A program made the translations under genes and the position numbers. Positions 26,630 through 34,437 of a stretch of DNA of 64,000 nucleotides are shown one piece after another. Position 1 is the stretch's first letter. Each line of letters begins with the position of its first letter. The notes under the pieces are model-generated. The model did not search any database, was not told where the DNA came from, and worked only from the letters and a program-made list of their open reading frames with translations. Source of the DNA: Qipengyuania aestuarii (GTDB taxonomy: Bacteria; Pseudomonadota; Alphaproteobacteria; Sphingomonadales; Sphingomonadaceae); contig NZ_JAIGNP010000001.1 of assembly GCF_019711535.1 (NCBI RefSeq), positions 1,030,804-1,094,803 of the forward strand. The letters are read 5' to 3'.

Positions 26630-27262
26630 CTACTCCCGTGAGTGATCTGCGAGGCGACCCAGAATGGAAGCCACGTAAAGCTGTGTTTCGCGAATGCGCG
26701 GAATGCCGTTGGCACGCTCGACACGCCCAGGCCCAGCGTTGTAAGCCGCGAGTGCCTTTTCAAGATCGCCATCAAAGCGATCAAGCTGCTGACGCAGGTA
26801 ACGGGCTCCTCCCTCAAGGTTGGCGAACGGATCGCTTGGGTCCACTCCCAGTTCGCGTGCAGTTCCCGGCATCAATTGAGCAAGACCCTGCGCCCCTGCC
26901 GGAGAGCGGGCATCGTGTCTCCACCGGCTTTCCTGCCAAACCATTGCCTCGATCAGCAATGGTGACAGATCGAACCGCGCGGAAAGTTCGGCGACTTTGA
27001 CCCGATAAGCGTCAGGTACGCGGGCCGCGTGGCGGGAGGGATCGCCAACGATATTGTCAGGAACATAGATTTCTGCCGGCACATCCGCGATTGCAGCCGT
27101 ATCGCGTGACATTGAATTTGGGAAAGCAGCATCGGTCGCGTGCGCTCCGGCGATCCAGCGCGCACCTTCCGAATTTATCTCCATGACATCCGCCTTCACT
27201 GGGAAAGCGGTGAGCGCCATGCAAGCAGCAAAAGCCAGCAGCGCCCAGTGTGCGCGAATCAT
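26630..27262 (-). CDS. virB1: Lytic transglycosylase (VirB1-like)
   Basis: A 210-aa periplasmic peptidoglycan hydrolase that opens the wall for T4SS assembly. A signal peptide (WALLAFAACMALTAFPVKA) precedes a spacer, then an SLT domain with catalytic Glu in EAMVWQESRWRHDARS, GAQGLAQLMPGTARELG, GGARYLRQQLDRF and AAYNAGPGRVERANG. The start at 27262 has GGAGGG 8 nt upstream; an ATG 45 nt earlier is less well placed. It is the first gene of the T4SS operon. Confidence 0.88.
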   Translation of the reverse strand: MIRAHWALLAFAACMALTAFPVKADVMEINSEGARWIAGAHATDAAFPNSMSRDTAAIADVPAEIYVPDNIVGDPSRHAARVPDAYRVKVAELSARFDLSPLLIEAMVWQESRWRHDARSPAGAQGLAQLMPGTARELGVDPSDPFANLEGGARYLRQQLDRFDGDLEKALAAYNAGPGRVERANGIPRIRETQLYVASILGRLADHSRE

Positions 27263-27344
27263 TTCGTACACCCTCCGTACGGCCCCACTGGCTATTCTAC
27301 ATGACAACGGGGTGACAAAAAGCTGAATATACGAAGTTATCGTT

Positions 27345-27392
27345 CTCCAAAAAAGAAATTGGCCCGCAACCTCTCAATAGAGCGCGGGCCAA
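27345..27392 (-). terminator. Rho-independent terminator of the TPR-like gene
   Basis: On the minus strand a 9-bp stem TTGGCCCGC/GCGGGCCAA (27384-27392 with 27359-27367) is followed by a T-rich tract (TTTCTTTTTTGG, 27348-27359). It ends the transcript of the gene at 27421-27804 and insulates the T4SS operon from it. Confidence 0.8.
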
Positions 27393-27420
27393 GGCGGAGT
27401 AAGCTCTTAGAGCTTGAGAA

Positions 27421-27804
27421 CTAGCGTACGGCCAGTGTCTCCATCGATCCAAATTTTCCAACTTCAAGCATAGCCAATCCGCGGCGCGCCAGAACCCGGG
27501 AATCCACCCAATCCCCGCTCGCTGTTTCCAGTTCATAGCGCTCTGCATTTCTCGCAGCAGCGTCGAACCGCTCCTTTGCCGCCTCATACTCCCCTACCCG
27601 GGCCAGAGCCACAGCGAGATTTATCTGCCTCGCGGGATCGGTAGAAGGCAATTCATCACATTTTTGAATGGCTTCGATGGCCGCGCGGTTTTCACCGACA
27701 ACCAATTCTCGGTAACCGATGTCGTAATCGGTAGCGGGCGCGGAAACCACCATAACGGGCCCCTCCGCCAAAACGAAAAACGCCGCTGCAGCTACGATGG
27801 ACAT
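27421..27804 (-). CDS. Secreted TPR-like hypothetical protein
   Basis: A 127-aa protein with an N-terminal signal sequence (MSIVAAAAFFVLAEG) and a tetratricopeptide-like helix pair (ARQINLAVALARVGEYEAAKERFDAAARNAERY). The start at 27804 is chosen because GGGAGA lies 7 nt upstream; an ATG two codons earlier sits too close to that site. It is a single-gene unit with its own terminator. Function is unknown; the protein would be periplasmic. Confidence 0.7.
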   Translation of the reverse strand: MSIVAAAAFFVLAEGPVMVVSAPATDYDIGYRELVVGENRAAIEAIQKCDELPSTDPARQINLAVALARVGEYEAAKERFDAAARNAERYELETASGDWVDSRVLARRGLAMLEVGKFGSMETLAVR

Positions 27805-27935
27805 TGTCATTCTCCCAAACTTCTGAGCCCTTTCTATCCACAGCAGCACCTCGACTGCAATAAAAACGTAACATTGTCATATTTCTGCAATGTCCGGGAG
27901 TCGCGCCATTCACCTTGCGAAAGTGCAACATAACG

Positions 27936-27961
27936 GTCACGAAACGACACAAACTGTCACA
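27936..27961 (+). promoter_or_regulatory. Candidate Pho-box-like operator upstream of the lipoprotein gene
   Basis: GTCAC, GACAC and GTCAC words recur at a 10-nt period, ending in CACAAACTGTCACA (27948-27961), 83 nt before the GTG start. The motif is nearly repeated at 33360-33374 (minus strand) in front of the PhoB-like regulator gene, as CACAAACCAGTCACA. Confidence 0.5.
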
Positions 27962-28044
27962 CAGGCGTCCTAGCTGGCGAGTCGCGATCAACGAATTCGC
28001 ACTTCGAATTTCGACTCATCCGGTTTTTTGAGGGGACCGAACCC

Positions 28045-29622
28045 GTGAAGACACTCCACCGTTCGCTTATCATCGGCACATCCGCCTTGGCTCTTGCTGG
28101 CTGCGGCGCCGACGAAATCGTTTCGCCGGGCACAGGCGGCGACGTGATCATCAATCCCGGCAACGGTGGTGGATCGCCGACCCCGACCCCGACTCCGCCA
28201 ACCACGGAAAAAGTAACTCCGGCAGCTGGCTGCCCGACGATCAGTGATCCGAAGGGTCTTAAGGACGACAAAACCATTTCGGGTCCGACAGGCGAGTATC
28301 GCGTCTGCACCATGCCGGAACGTTTCACCGCTAGTTCCACACTGCCCTACATCAAGGGGGTACTTTATCGCATCAACGGCCGCGTTGATGTCGGCACAGA
28401 TGGCGGCCCCGCAGCCGATGACAGCGATGGTGTCGCTGATACAAATGTCGAGCTGACCATCGAGCCTGGCGTGATCGTTTTTGCATCCGGATCGAGCTTC
28501 CTGAACGTCAACCGCGGAAACACGATCGAAGCCAACGGCACCGCCGATCGCCCGATCATCTTCACAAGCCGCGACAATGTTCAAGGGCTCAACACCGACA
28601 GTTCTTCAGGTCAGTGGGGCGGCGTTGTCCTTTCAGGCCGCGCGCCTGTCACTGATTGCATCGCGTCTGGCGCAACTCCCGGGACCGTGAATTGTCAGCG
28701 TCAGGTGGAAGGCGCAGCTGACCCCGCGATCTTTGGCGGCGAGACAGTCGATGACAGTTCGGGCAGCATGTCTTACGTCCAGATCCGTTATTCGGGCTTC
28801 GTACTTTCGGGCGATAGCGAGCTTCAATCGCTTACGACCGGCGGCACTGGCACCGGCACCGAACTTGATCACATCATGAGCTTCAACAGCTCGGACGATG
28901 GGGTCGAATTCTTCGGCGGGTTCGTCAATCTGAAGAATCTGATTGTTGTTGGTGCAGAAGACGACGGTCTCGATACTGACACGGGCGTGAAAGCGAATAT
29001 GCAGTACGTGCTGGTGGTTCAGCGGCCAGGCGCCGGTGACACGATCATCGAAGCTGACAGCGACAACGCTTTCAACGACAGCACACCCCGTCAGCAAACT
29101 CGTATTTCGAACGCGACGTTCGTTCACCAGAACGCTCTCGATCAGGCGATCCGAATTCGTGGCTTTGCCGACTATTCAATCGCCAACTCGGTCCTCGTTT
29201 CGAATCAAGGCACGGCCTGCCTCCGCGTCGACGGGCAGGAAGAGCTTTTCCGTGCCGCAAACGGATCGATCGATGAAGCCGGCCCTGTCACCTTCGACAG
29301 CTTCGCGCTGGATTGCGATACACCGTTCCGCGATAGTTCGGGTGCAACTGCTGCCGAGATCGAGAGCGTTTTCGACAATGGCGCGAACAACAACTCGAAC
29401 TTCACCAACACTCTTCAAGCTCTCTTCGTCAACGGCAGCAACGAAAACGGCGTTCCGGTATTCGATGTGACGACCTGGAGCGACTTCTTCGAAAACCCTG
29501 CACACATCGGTGCAGTCTACGATGAAAACCGCGACTGGGTGAATGGCTGGACCTGTAATTCCAGCACGATCTCCTTCGATAACAGCGTTACGGCCTGCAC
29601 GAGCCTGCCCGTCTACGATTGA
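28045..29622 (+). CDS. Outer-surface lipoprotein with beta-helix-like repeats, unknown function
   Basis: A 525-aa lipoprotein: signal peptide with lipobox LALAGC (Cys at residue 20), then a Gly- and Pro-Thr-rich linker (NPGNGGGSPTPTPTPPTT), then a region of repeated beta strands (ELTIEPGVIVFASG, NTIEANGTADRPIIFTS, SQWGGVVLSGRAP, YSIANSVLVSNQGTA) suggesting a right-handed parallel beta-helix. It contains scattered cysteine pairs and many Asp/Asn residues. The GTG start at 28045 follows AGGGG. It is followed after 91 nt by a TonB-dependent receptor gene and may be its substrate-capturing partner. I do not recognise a named family; nutrient binding is inference. Confidence 0.75.
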   Translation: MKTLHRSLIIGTSALALAGCGADEIVSPGTGGDVIINPGNGGGSPTPTPTPPTTEKVTPAAGCPTISDPKGLKDDKTISGPTGEYRVCTMPERFTASSTLPYIKGVLYRINGRVDVGTDGGPAADDSDGVADTNVELTIEPGVIVFASGSSFLNVNRGNTIEANGTADRPIIFTSRDNVQGLNTDSSSGQWGGVVLSGRAPVTDCIASGATPGTVNCQRQVEGAADPAIFGGETVDDSSGSMSYVQIRYSGFVLSGDSELQSLTTGGTGTGTELDHIMSFNSSDDGVEFFGGFVNLKNLIVVGAEDDGLDTDTGVKANMQYVLVVQRPGAGDTIIEADSDNAFNDSTPRQQTRISNATFVHQNALDQAIRIRGFADYSIANSVLVSNQGTACLRVDGQEELFRAANGSIDEAGPVTFDSFALDCDTPFRDSSGATAAEIESVFDNGANNNSNFTNTLQALFVNGSNENGVPVFDVTTWSDFFENPAHIGAVYDENRDWVNGWTCNSSTISFDNSVTACTSLPVYD

Positions 29623-29636
29623 TCTCGATTGCATTC

Positions 29637-29666
29637 GCCGGGGGCGCGCTATTTCGCGCCCCCGGC
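29637..29666 (+). terminator. Strong hairpin between lipoprotein and TonB receptor genes
   Basis: A perfect 12-bp GC stem GCCGGGGGCGCG/CGCGCCCCCGGC with a 6-nt loop CTATTT, followed only by ATTTC. It may be a partial terminator that sets the lipoprotein above the receptor in amount, or an mRNA-end stabiliser. Confidence 0.6.
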
Positions 29667-29713
29667 ATTTCAACATTTCCAAGCTTTTGACCTGATCTGA
29701 GGGGGTCGTTCAC

Positions 29714-32464
29714 ATGTCATCCGGCAAGCAGCTTTCTGCACTGCTCCTGCTCTCCACCGCCCTGACTTTCCCCGCCGCTGCGCTTGCGCAGAGCACGGGC
29801 GCCGAGGGCCCTCCTCCAACCGAGGAAGAGGTCCCCGACGAAGCACTCGCACAGGGTGTCGATGCAGCGAACGAAGGCGTCCCCGGCGAGATTGCCGATC
29901 AGCAAGCTGCGCCGGATATTTCCATTCCTGGCGGGACAATCGTCGTAACAGGGCGACGCAACCGGGATATTACCCGCGCTTCGCCTCAGGTCGTGACGGT
30001 GCTTGATACAGCCACCATTGCCCGGACCGGCGAAGGAGATATTGCCGGTGCGCTTGGTCGCACTACTGGCCTGTCCCAGCAAGGGAACGGGCTGGTCTAC
30101 GTCCGCGGCCTGGGCGATCGCTATTCGCTGGCCTTGCTCAATGGCCTACCGCTTCCTTCCCCCCAGCCTCTATCTCGTGTCGTGCCGCTCGACATCTTTC
30201 CTACCAGTGTCGTAGCCTCAAGCCTCGTACAAAAGACGTATTCTGCCAATTTTCAGGGTGAGTTCGGTGGTGGCGTCATCAACCTGACAACGCGCGCAAT
30301 CCCAACCGAGAGCTTTCTAACTGTGAGCGGCTCGCTGTCAGGCGATACCGAGACGACCTTCAGTCCCGGCTATACATACTACGGTGGCGATTATGATTGG
30401 ACCGGCTTCGACCAAGGGCGCCGCAGCGTAGAAAATTACGGTGCACTGCAGGGCTTTCTCGATAGCGGCGCACGGATCAATGATGAAGGCGTCGACACTC
30501 GCGCGATCCTGCGCGACATCAATGATCCCAACCTCTATCTGGTGCAGAAAGTCGGAGATTTGCCAGCCAATTTCTCCGCTGGCCTTACAGCGGGTACGGC
30601 ATTCGACGTCTTCTCGGACGGCCGGTTTGGGATCATCGCGACCGCTTCCCTCAGCAACAAATGGCGGAATCGCTTCATCACCAGGCAAACGGCAGTGAAC
30701 GAAGAGCTGGAACTCGATACCGATTTCCGAGAACTCGCCACGGACAATCGCATGCTCTTCAATGGCATGCTTGGCTTCGGGCTGGAGGTCGGAGAACACA
30801 AGTTCCGGTTCACCAATCTCTTCATCCGGGATACTCTTAAACGCACGTCGCTTGAGCAAGGAACCGATTTCCAGGACGGTGACGACGAACTTATCCAGAA
30901 TACAGCGTGGTTCGAACGGCAACTACTGAACAGCCAGTTCGTCGGCGAGCTCGAGTTCGGCAAGCTGTCGATCGATCTACGAGGCGGATACGCACAGACC
31001 CAGCGAGAAGCGCCATTCGAATGGAAATTCGAATATGTGCGGACGAACAATGCGAACGATCCCTTTGGCGACACCTATCTAAACACCCTTGATCCGCAGC
31101 GCGGAGGCGCAATCGTAAGCTTCTCCGACCTTACCGAAGACCTTTGGTATGGCGGTATCGATGTGGGCTACGAAGTAACCGACTGGCTGAACGCCACTGT
31201 TGGCTACGCTTATACGGACACCGAGCGTTTCTCGACCCGGCGCGAGTTTGATATCCGTGCGTCCTCCGCATTTCCCGATGCCTTCGGAGCCTTGCGTCCC
31301 GATAACCTGCTGGGGGACGCACTGATCGACTTCGGATTTGATCGTGAAGCGCAGCTTGCGGGCGGCCTCAGCCCCTATGAATTGAATATTTTCGAAACCA
31401 CCCAGTCCGATCCGGCATTCGAAGCCGCGCTCCGTATCCACGCAGGGTATGGCAAAATAAACATCCGGCCGCTGGATCGGCTCTCACTCGATATCGGTGT
31501 GCGCTACGAGGACGCCGTACAATCGGTGGATCCGGTGGAAGTTTTTGCCGAACCACTCAATTCAGGTAGCGGAACCCTTCTCAAAAATGACTATTGGCTG
31601 CCCGGCGCAACACTGACGTGGGAGTTGACGGATAACCTGCAGTTCCGCGCAAGTGCATCGAAGACCATCGCTCGGCCGCAGTTCCGCGAGTTGGTTTACC
31701 AGACCTATTTCGATCCTGAATCCAATCGCCAGTTCAACGGCAACCCGCGCCTCGTGGACAGCCGCCTGAAAAATTACGAAGCACGCCTCGAATATTATAC
31801 CGGCGGCGGCGGTCGTGCCAGCGTGGCGGGGTTCTACAAGGAAATCGAGAATCCGATCGAGATTTTCACAAGCTTTTCGGATAACGACATCATAAGCGGC
31901 TTTGCCAATGCACCCAAGGCGGAGCTGTACGGCGGTGAAGCCGAACTGCAGTATAATTTCGATCTCTCGGACATGGGTGACTGGCTCGCCAGTCAGCAGC
32001 TCGTCGCGGTGGCGAACTATACGTACACCCAGTCGAATATCGAAGTCGGTTCCGATGACATAGCGCAGGTGTTCCCTTTCGCGGATCAGCCGGCGAGCAA
32101 TTTCTTTGATGACGGAGTGCCGCTCACGGGACAATCCGATCATCTTGTGAACTTGCAACTGGGCCTCGACGATCTCGACCGTCTCAGCCAATTTACGTTT
32201 CTCCTCAAATATGCGAGCGAGAGAGTAAGCAGCCGCGGCGCCGGCCCTCTCCCAGACATCATCGAAGAGCCTGGCCTGTCACTCGATTTCGTCGTGCGGC
32301 AGGGGGTCGAACTGGGTGGCAATGAAATCGAATTGAAATTCGAAGCACGCAATCTGACGGGTCAGGATCACGAAGAGTTCCAGACCAACGGCGAGCGGCG
32401 TATCGAAATCAACAGCTACGATGTCGGCCAGAGCTTCTCTATCGGTGCGTCACTGAAATTTTGA
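29714..32464 (+). CDS. TonB-dependent outer-membrane receptor
   Basis: A 916-aa receptor. Signal peptide (residues 1-26, ending AALAQ), an N-terminal acidic stretch, then the plug domain from about residue 75 (GTIVVTGRRNRDITRASPQVV, YVRGLGDRYSLALLNGLPLP), and a large beta barrel ending in the aromatic residue of SIGASLKF, as expected for outer-membrane insertion. The barrel strand SASKTIARPQFRELVYQTYF and ASVAGFYKEIENPIE are typical of the Caulobacter/Xanthomonas group. It follows the surface lipoprotein gene and ends at a clear terminator. The ligand is unknown; the neighbouring PhoB-like regulator and shared operator hint at a phosphorus source. Confidence 0.9.
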   Translation: MSSGKQLSALLLLSTALTFPAAALAQSTGAEGPPPTEEEVPDEALAQGVDAANEGVPGEIADQQAAPDISIPGGTIVVTGRRNRDITRASPQVVTVLDTATIARTGEGDIAGALGRTTGLSQQGNGLVYVRGLGDRYSLALLNGLPLPSPQPLSRVVPLDIFPTSVVASSLVQKTYSANFQGEFGGGVINLTTRAIPTESFLTVSGSLSGDTETTFSPGYTYYGGDYDWTGFDQGRRSVENYGALQGFLDSGARINDEGVDTRAILRDINDPNLYLVQKVGDLPANFSAGLTAGTAFDVFSDGRFGIIATASLSNKWRNRFITRQTAVNEELELDTDFRELATDNRMLFNGMLGFGLEVGEHKFRFTNLFIRDTLKRTSLEQGTDFQDGDDELIQNTAWFERQLLNSQFVGELEFGKLSIDLRGGYAQTQREAPFEWKFEYVRTNNANDPFGDTYLNTLDPQRGGAIVSFSDLTEDLWYGGIDVGYEVTDWLNATVGYAYTDTERFSTRREFDIRASSAFPDAFGALRPDNLLGDALIDFGFDREAQLAGGLSPYELNIFETTQSDPAFEAALRIHAGYGKINIRPLDRLSLDIGVRYEDAVQSVDPVEVFAEPLNSGSGTLLKNDYWLPGATLTWELTDNLQFRASASKTIARPQFRELVYQTYFDPESNRQFNGNPRLVDSRLKNYEARLEYYTGGGGRASVAGFYKEIENPIEIFTSFSDNDIISGFANAPKAELYGGEAELQYNFDLSDMGDWLASQQLVAVANYTYTQSNIEVGSDDIAQVFPFADQPASNFFDDGVPLTGQSDHLVNLQLGLDDLDRLSQFTFLLKYASERVSSRGAGPLPDIIEEPGLSLDFVVRQGVELGGNEIELKFEARNLTGQDHEEFQTNGERRIEINSYDVGQSFSIGASLKF

Positions 32465-32488
32465 GATCCTGCAAGGGTAGCCTTGGAC

Positions 32489-32518
32489 GGGGGCCGCTGA
32501 GAGGCGGCCCCCTTTTTT
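32489..32518 (+). terminator. Rho-independent terminator of the TonB receptor gene
   Basis: A 9-bp stem GGGGGCCGC (32489-32497) / GCGGCCCCC (32504-32512), 6-nt loop, followed by TTTTTT at 32513-32518, 25 nt after the receptor stop. Confidence 0.92.
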
Positions 32519-32637
32519 CGTCAGGAAGAAGTCTTGCAGACGCATCATCTCGCGCGCCCACGAGAGTGACCATCCTCACGGTAAGTTTATGTAGGGGGCT
32601 CGCGCCGGGCGCCGCCCGCTTGAGCAATCCGCAGTCT

Positions 32638-33303
32638 CTAATGGCTGTCGTAGACATAGCCTAGGGAGCGCACAGTACGAATAGGGTCGCCCGCGCCCAC
32701 CTGTCGAAGCGCACGGCGAAGCCGCCCAATCCAGACATCGACCGTTCTTTCATCGATCGGTGGATCCTGTTTCCCCAGGCCGTCGATCAGTTCGGACCGT
32801 CCCAATACGCGGTCCGCGTTTTCTGCGAAAAAGCGCAGGAGTCTGAATTCGTTCGGGCGCAGCGGGATAGGTTTTGTTTTCCATCGAGCCTGCAACGCAG
32901 GCAGATCGATTTCCAATTCGCCAAGGACGAATGGCTGCGCGCTGGCCTGGGCAACTCTTCCCGTCCCCAGCGCGAGCACACGATCGAGAACTGCAGTGCG
33001 ATCAACAGGGCCCACGACATAATCGTCGGCCCCCGCAGCCAGAGCGCGCCGCTTGTCATCTGCGTCGCAGCTTTCGAGAACCATCGTGATATGAGCATCG
33101 CTTGTCCGCGGGTCTGCGCGCAACCGGCGGCACATCTCAAGTCCGGACAGTTCTTCGAGAACCCAGTCGACGAATGCGCAAACCGGTCCTTCGATAAGTC
33201 GCTGTGGCCCTCGCGAAGTCAAATGATCGAAGACGTACCGTATCTCTCCGTTGTCAAAGGAATCGTACGCACCAGCCTCTTCGGCAGTCATTAGAATATT
33301 CAT
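32638..33303 (-). CDS. OmpR/PhoB-like response regulator with degenerate receiver
   Basis: A 221-aa regulator. The receiver-like domain (about residues 1-115) keeps the phospho-acceptor Asp in CAFVDWVLEELSGLEMCRRL, but the N-terminal acidic pair reads TAEE, the Thr/Ser switch position is changed (ITMVLES) and the invariant Lys of the KP motif is Gly (DDYVVGPVD). The C-terminal winged helix is canonical (RPNEFRLLRFFAENADRVLGRSELIDGLG, RTVDVWIGRLRRAL, RTVRSLGYVYD). Several starts are possible (33360, GTG codons around 33315-33324, 33303); 33303 is preferred because a candidate operator overlaps the 33360 ATG. No sensor kinase is adjacent, so it may act without phosphorylation. Confidence 0.85.
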   Translation of the reverse strand: MNILMTAEEAGAYDSFDNGEIRYVFDHLTSRGPQRLIEGPVCAFVDWVLEELSGLEMCRRLRADPRTSDAHITMVLESCDADDKRRALAAGADDYVVGPVDRTAVLDRVLALGTGRVAQASAQPFVLGELEIDLPALQARWKTKPIPLRPNEFRLLRFFAENADRVLGRSELIDGLGKQDPPIDERTVDVWIGRLRRALRQVGAGDPIRTVRSLGYVYDSH

Positions 33304-33324
33304 CACGCCACGCACACGTTTCAC

Positions 33325-33343
33325 GCCCCCTAATTCGGGGGGC
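33325..33343. promoter_or_regulatory. GCCCCC...GGGGGC inverted repeat near the regulator start
   Basis: GCCCCC and GGGGGC flank TAATTCG, directly upstream of the preferred regulator start. It could be an operator or an mRNA hairpin at the ribosome site; AGGGGG on the minus strand within it may itself act as Shine-Dalgarno for a nearby GTG. Confidence 0.4.
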
Positions 33344-33359
33344 AGAAATGGCGCATTCA

Positions 33360-33376
33360 TGTGACTGGTTTGTGAC
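33360..33376 (-). promoter_or_regulatory. Candidate Pho-box-like operator of the regulator gene
   Basis: On the minus strand GGTCACA-AACC-AGTCACA forms two 7-nt direct repeats with a 4-nt spacer, an 11-nt period as in PhoB sites. The inner CACAAACCAGTCACA closely matches CACAAACTGTCACA upstream of the lipoprotein gene (27948-27961), suggesting a small shared regulon with autoregulation. Confidence 0.5.
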
Positions 33377-33401
33377 CGCAGGTGGCCGTTTGTAACTTTG
33401 T

Positions 33402-34427
33402 CTACGAACTGGATTTCAGCGTAACTTGGCCGAAGTCCGGAGCAGTTGAAACCACACCTACCGGCACCTTGGGAAGATAAGGTTTCTCCAGCCTGTTCAC
33501 TTCATCGTTTCTCAAAGTCACGCTAAGCGCTTCGACAGCGGCATCTATATGACCCGGCTTGGTAGCGCCAATGATAGGTGCGGTCATGCCTTTCGCGAAA
33601 TGCCAGGCCAAGGCTATGGTTGCGCGCGAAACCCCACGCGCATCCGCAATCTCTCCCACGGCCTCGATCACCTCACGATCAGCTTCGATATTCTGGGTGT
33701 ACAGCGTTTTACCGAAACCATCCGTTTCGCTGCGCACGGTGCTTTCATCCCACGCCCGCGCGAGCCGGCCACGCGCAAGTGGTGACCACGGGATCAAACT
33801 TACTCCCTGATCCCTGCACAAGGGGATCATCTCGCGGTCTTCCTCTCGGTAGAGCAGGTTCACATGGTTCTGCATTGACACGAATGTGGTCCATCCGCGA
33901 ATGCGCGCTACCTCCTGCGCTTTGGCAAATTGCCATGCTGCCATGGACGATGCGCCAATATAGCGCGCCTTGCCCGCCTTCACGATGTCGTGCAGCGCCT
34001 CCATTGTTTCCTCGATCGGCGTGCTTTCGTCCCAGCGATGGATCTGGAACAGGTCGACATACTCCATGTCGAGCCGGGTGAGGCTGTCATCGATGGCCTG
34101 CAGCAGGCTCTTACGTGACAGACCTCCCGCATTGGGCGTGTTGCGCCACGGCAGGTAAGCCTTGGTCGCGACGACGATCTCATCGCGATGAGTGAATTCG
34201 GGCAGCAGCTTGCCGATGACCTCCTCGGAAGCACCTTTTGAGTACATGTTAGCGGTGTCGAAGAAGTTGATGCCCGCTTCCACCGCTTCGCGAATGAATG
34301 GTCGGCTTTCATCCTCGCTCAAGACCCAGTCGCCGTGCCATCCCTTGCTCGTATCACCATAGCTCATGCATCCGAGGCAAAGCCGCGAGACCTTGAGACC
34401 GCTCGGCCCCAAATTGACATACTCCAT
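33402..34427 (-). CDS. Aldo/keto reductase
   Basis: A 341-aa NADPH-dependent reductase of the YajO/Tas-like group. The TIM-barrel catalytic tetrad is visible: Asp and Tyr in INFFDTANMYSKGASEEVIG near residue 51, Lys in EIVVATKAYLPW, His in DLFQIHRWDESTP. The cofactor end has SRATIALAWHFAKGMTAPIIGATKPGHI. The start at 34427 has AGGAAG 6 nt upstream and begins like the family (MEYVNLGPSGLKVSRLCLG); the frame upstream overlaps the nitronate monooxygenase gene. It is the last of three minus-strand redox genes. Confidence 0.92.
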   Translation of the reverse strand: MEYVNLGPSGLKVSRLCLGCMSYGDTSKGWHGDWVLSEDESRPFIREAVEAGINFFDTANMYSKGASEEVIGKLLPEFTHRDEIVVATKAYLPWRNTPNAGGLSRKSLLQAIDDSLTRLDMEYVDLFQIHRWDESTPIEETMEALHDIVKAGKARYIGASSMAAWQFAKAQEVARIRGWTTFVSMQNHVNLLYREEDREMIPLCRDQGVSLIPWSPLARGRLARAWDESTVRSETDGFGKTLYTQNIEADREVIEAVGEIADARGVSRATIALAWHFAKGMTAPIIGATKPGHIDAAVEALSVTLRNDEVNRLEKPYLPKVPVGVVSTAPDFGQVTLKSSS

Positions 34428-34437
34428 ACTGCGCTTC

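Noticed and set aside
19510..27262. Reading the VirB cluster as an integrated conjugative element
   Set aside because: There is no relaxase, coupling protein, integrase or attachment-site repeat in the window, and the tRNA-Arg 3' end is not repeated beyond the cluster.
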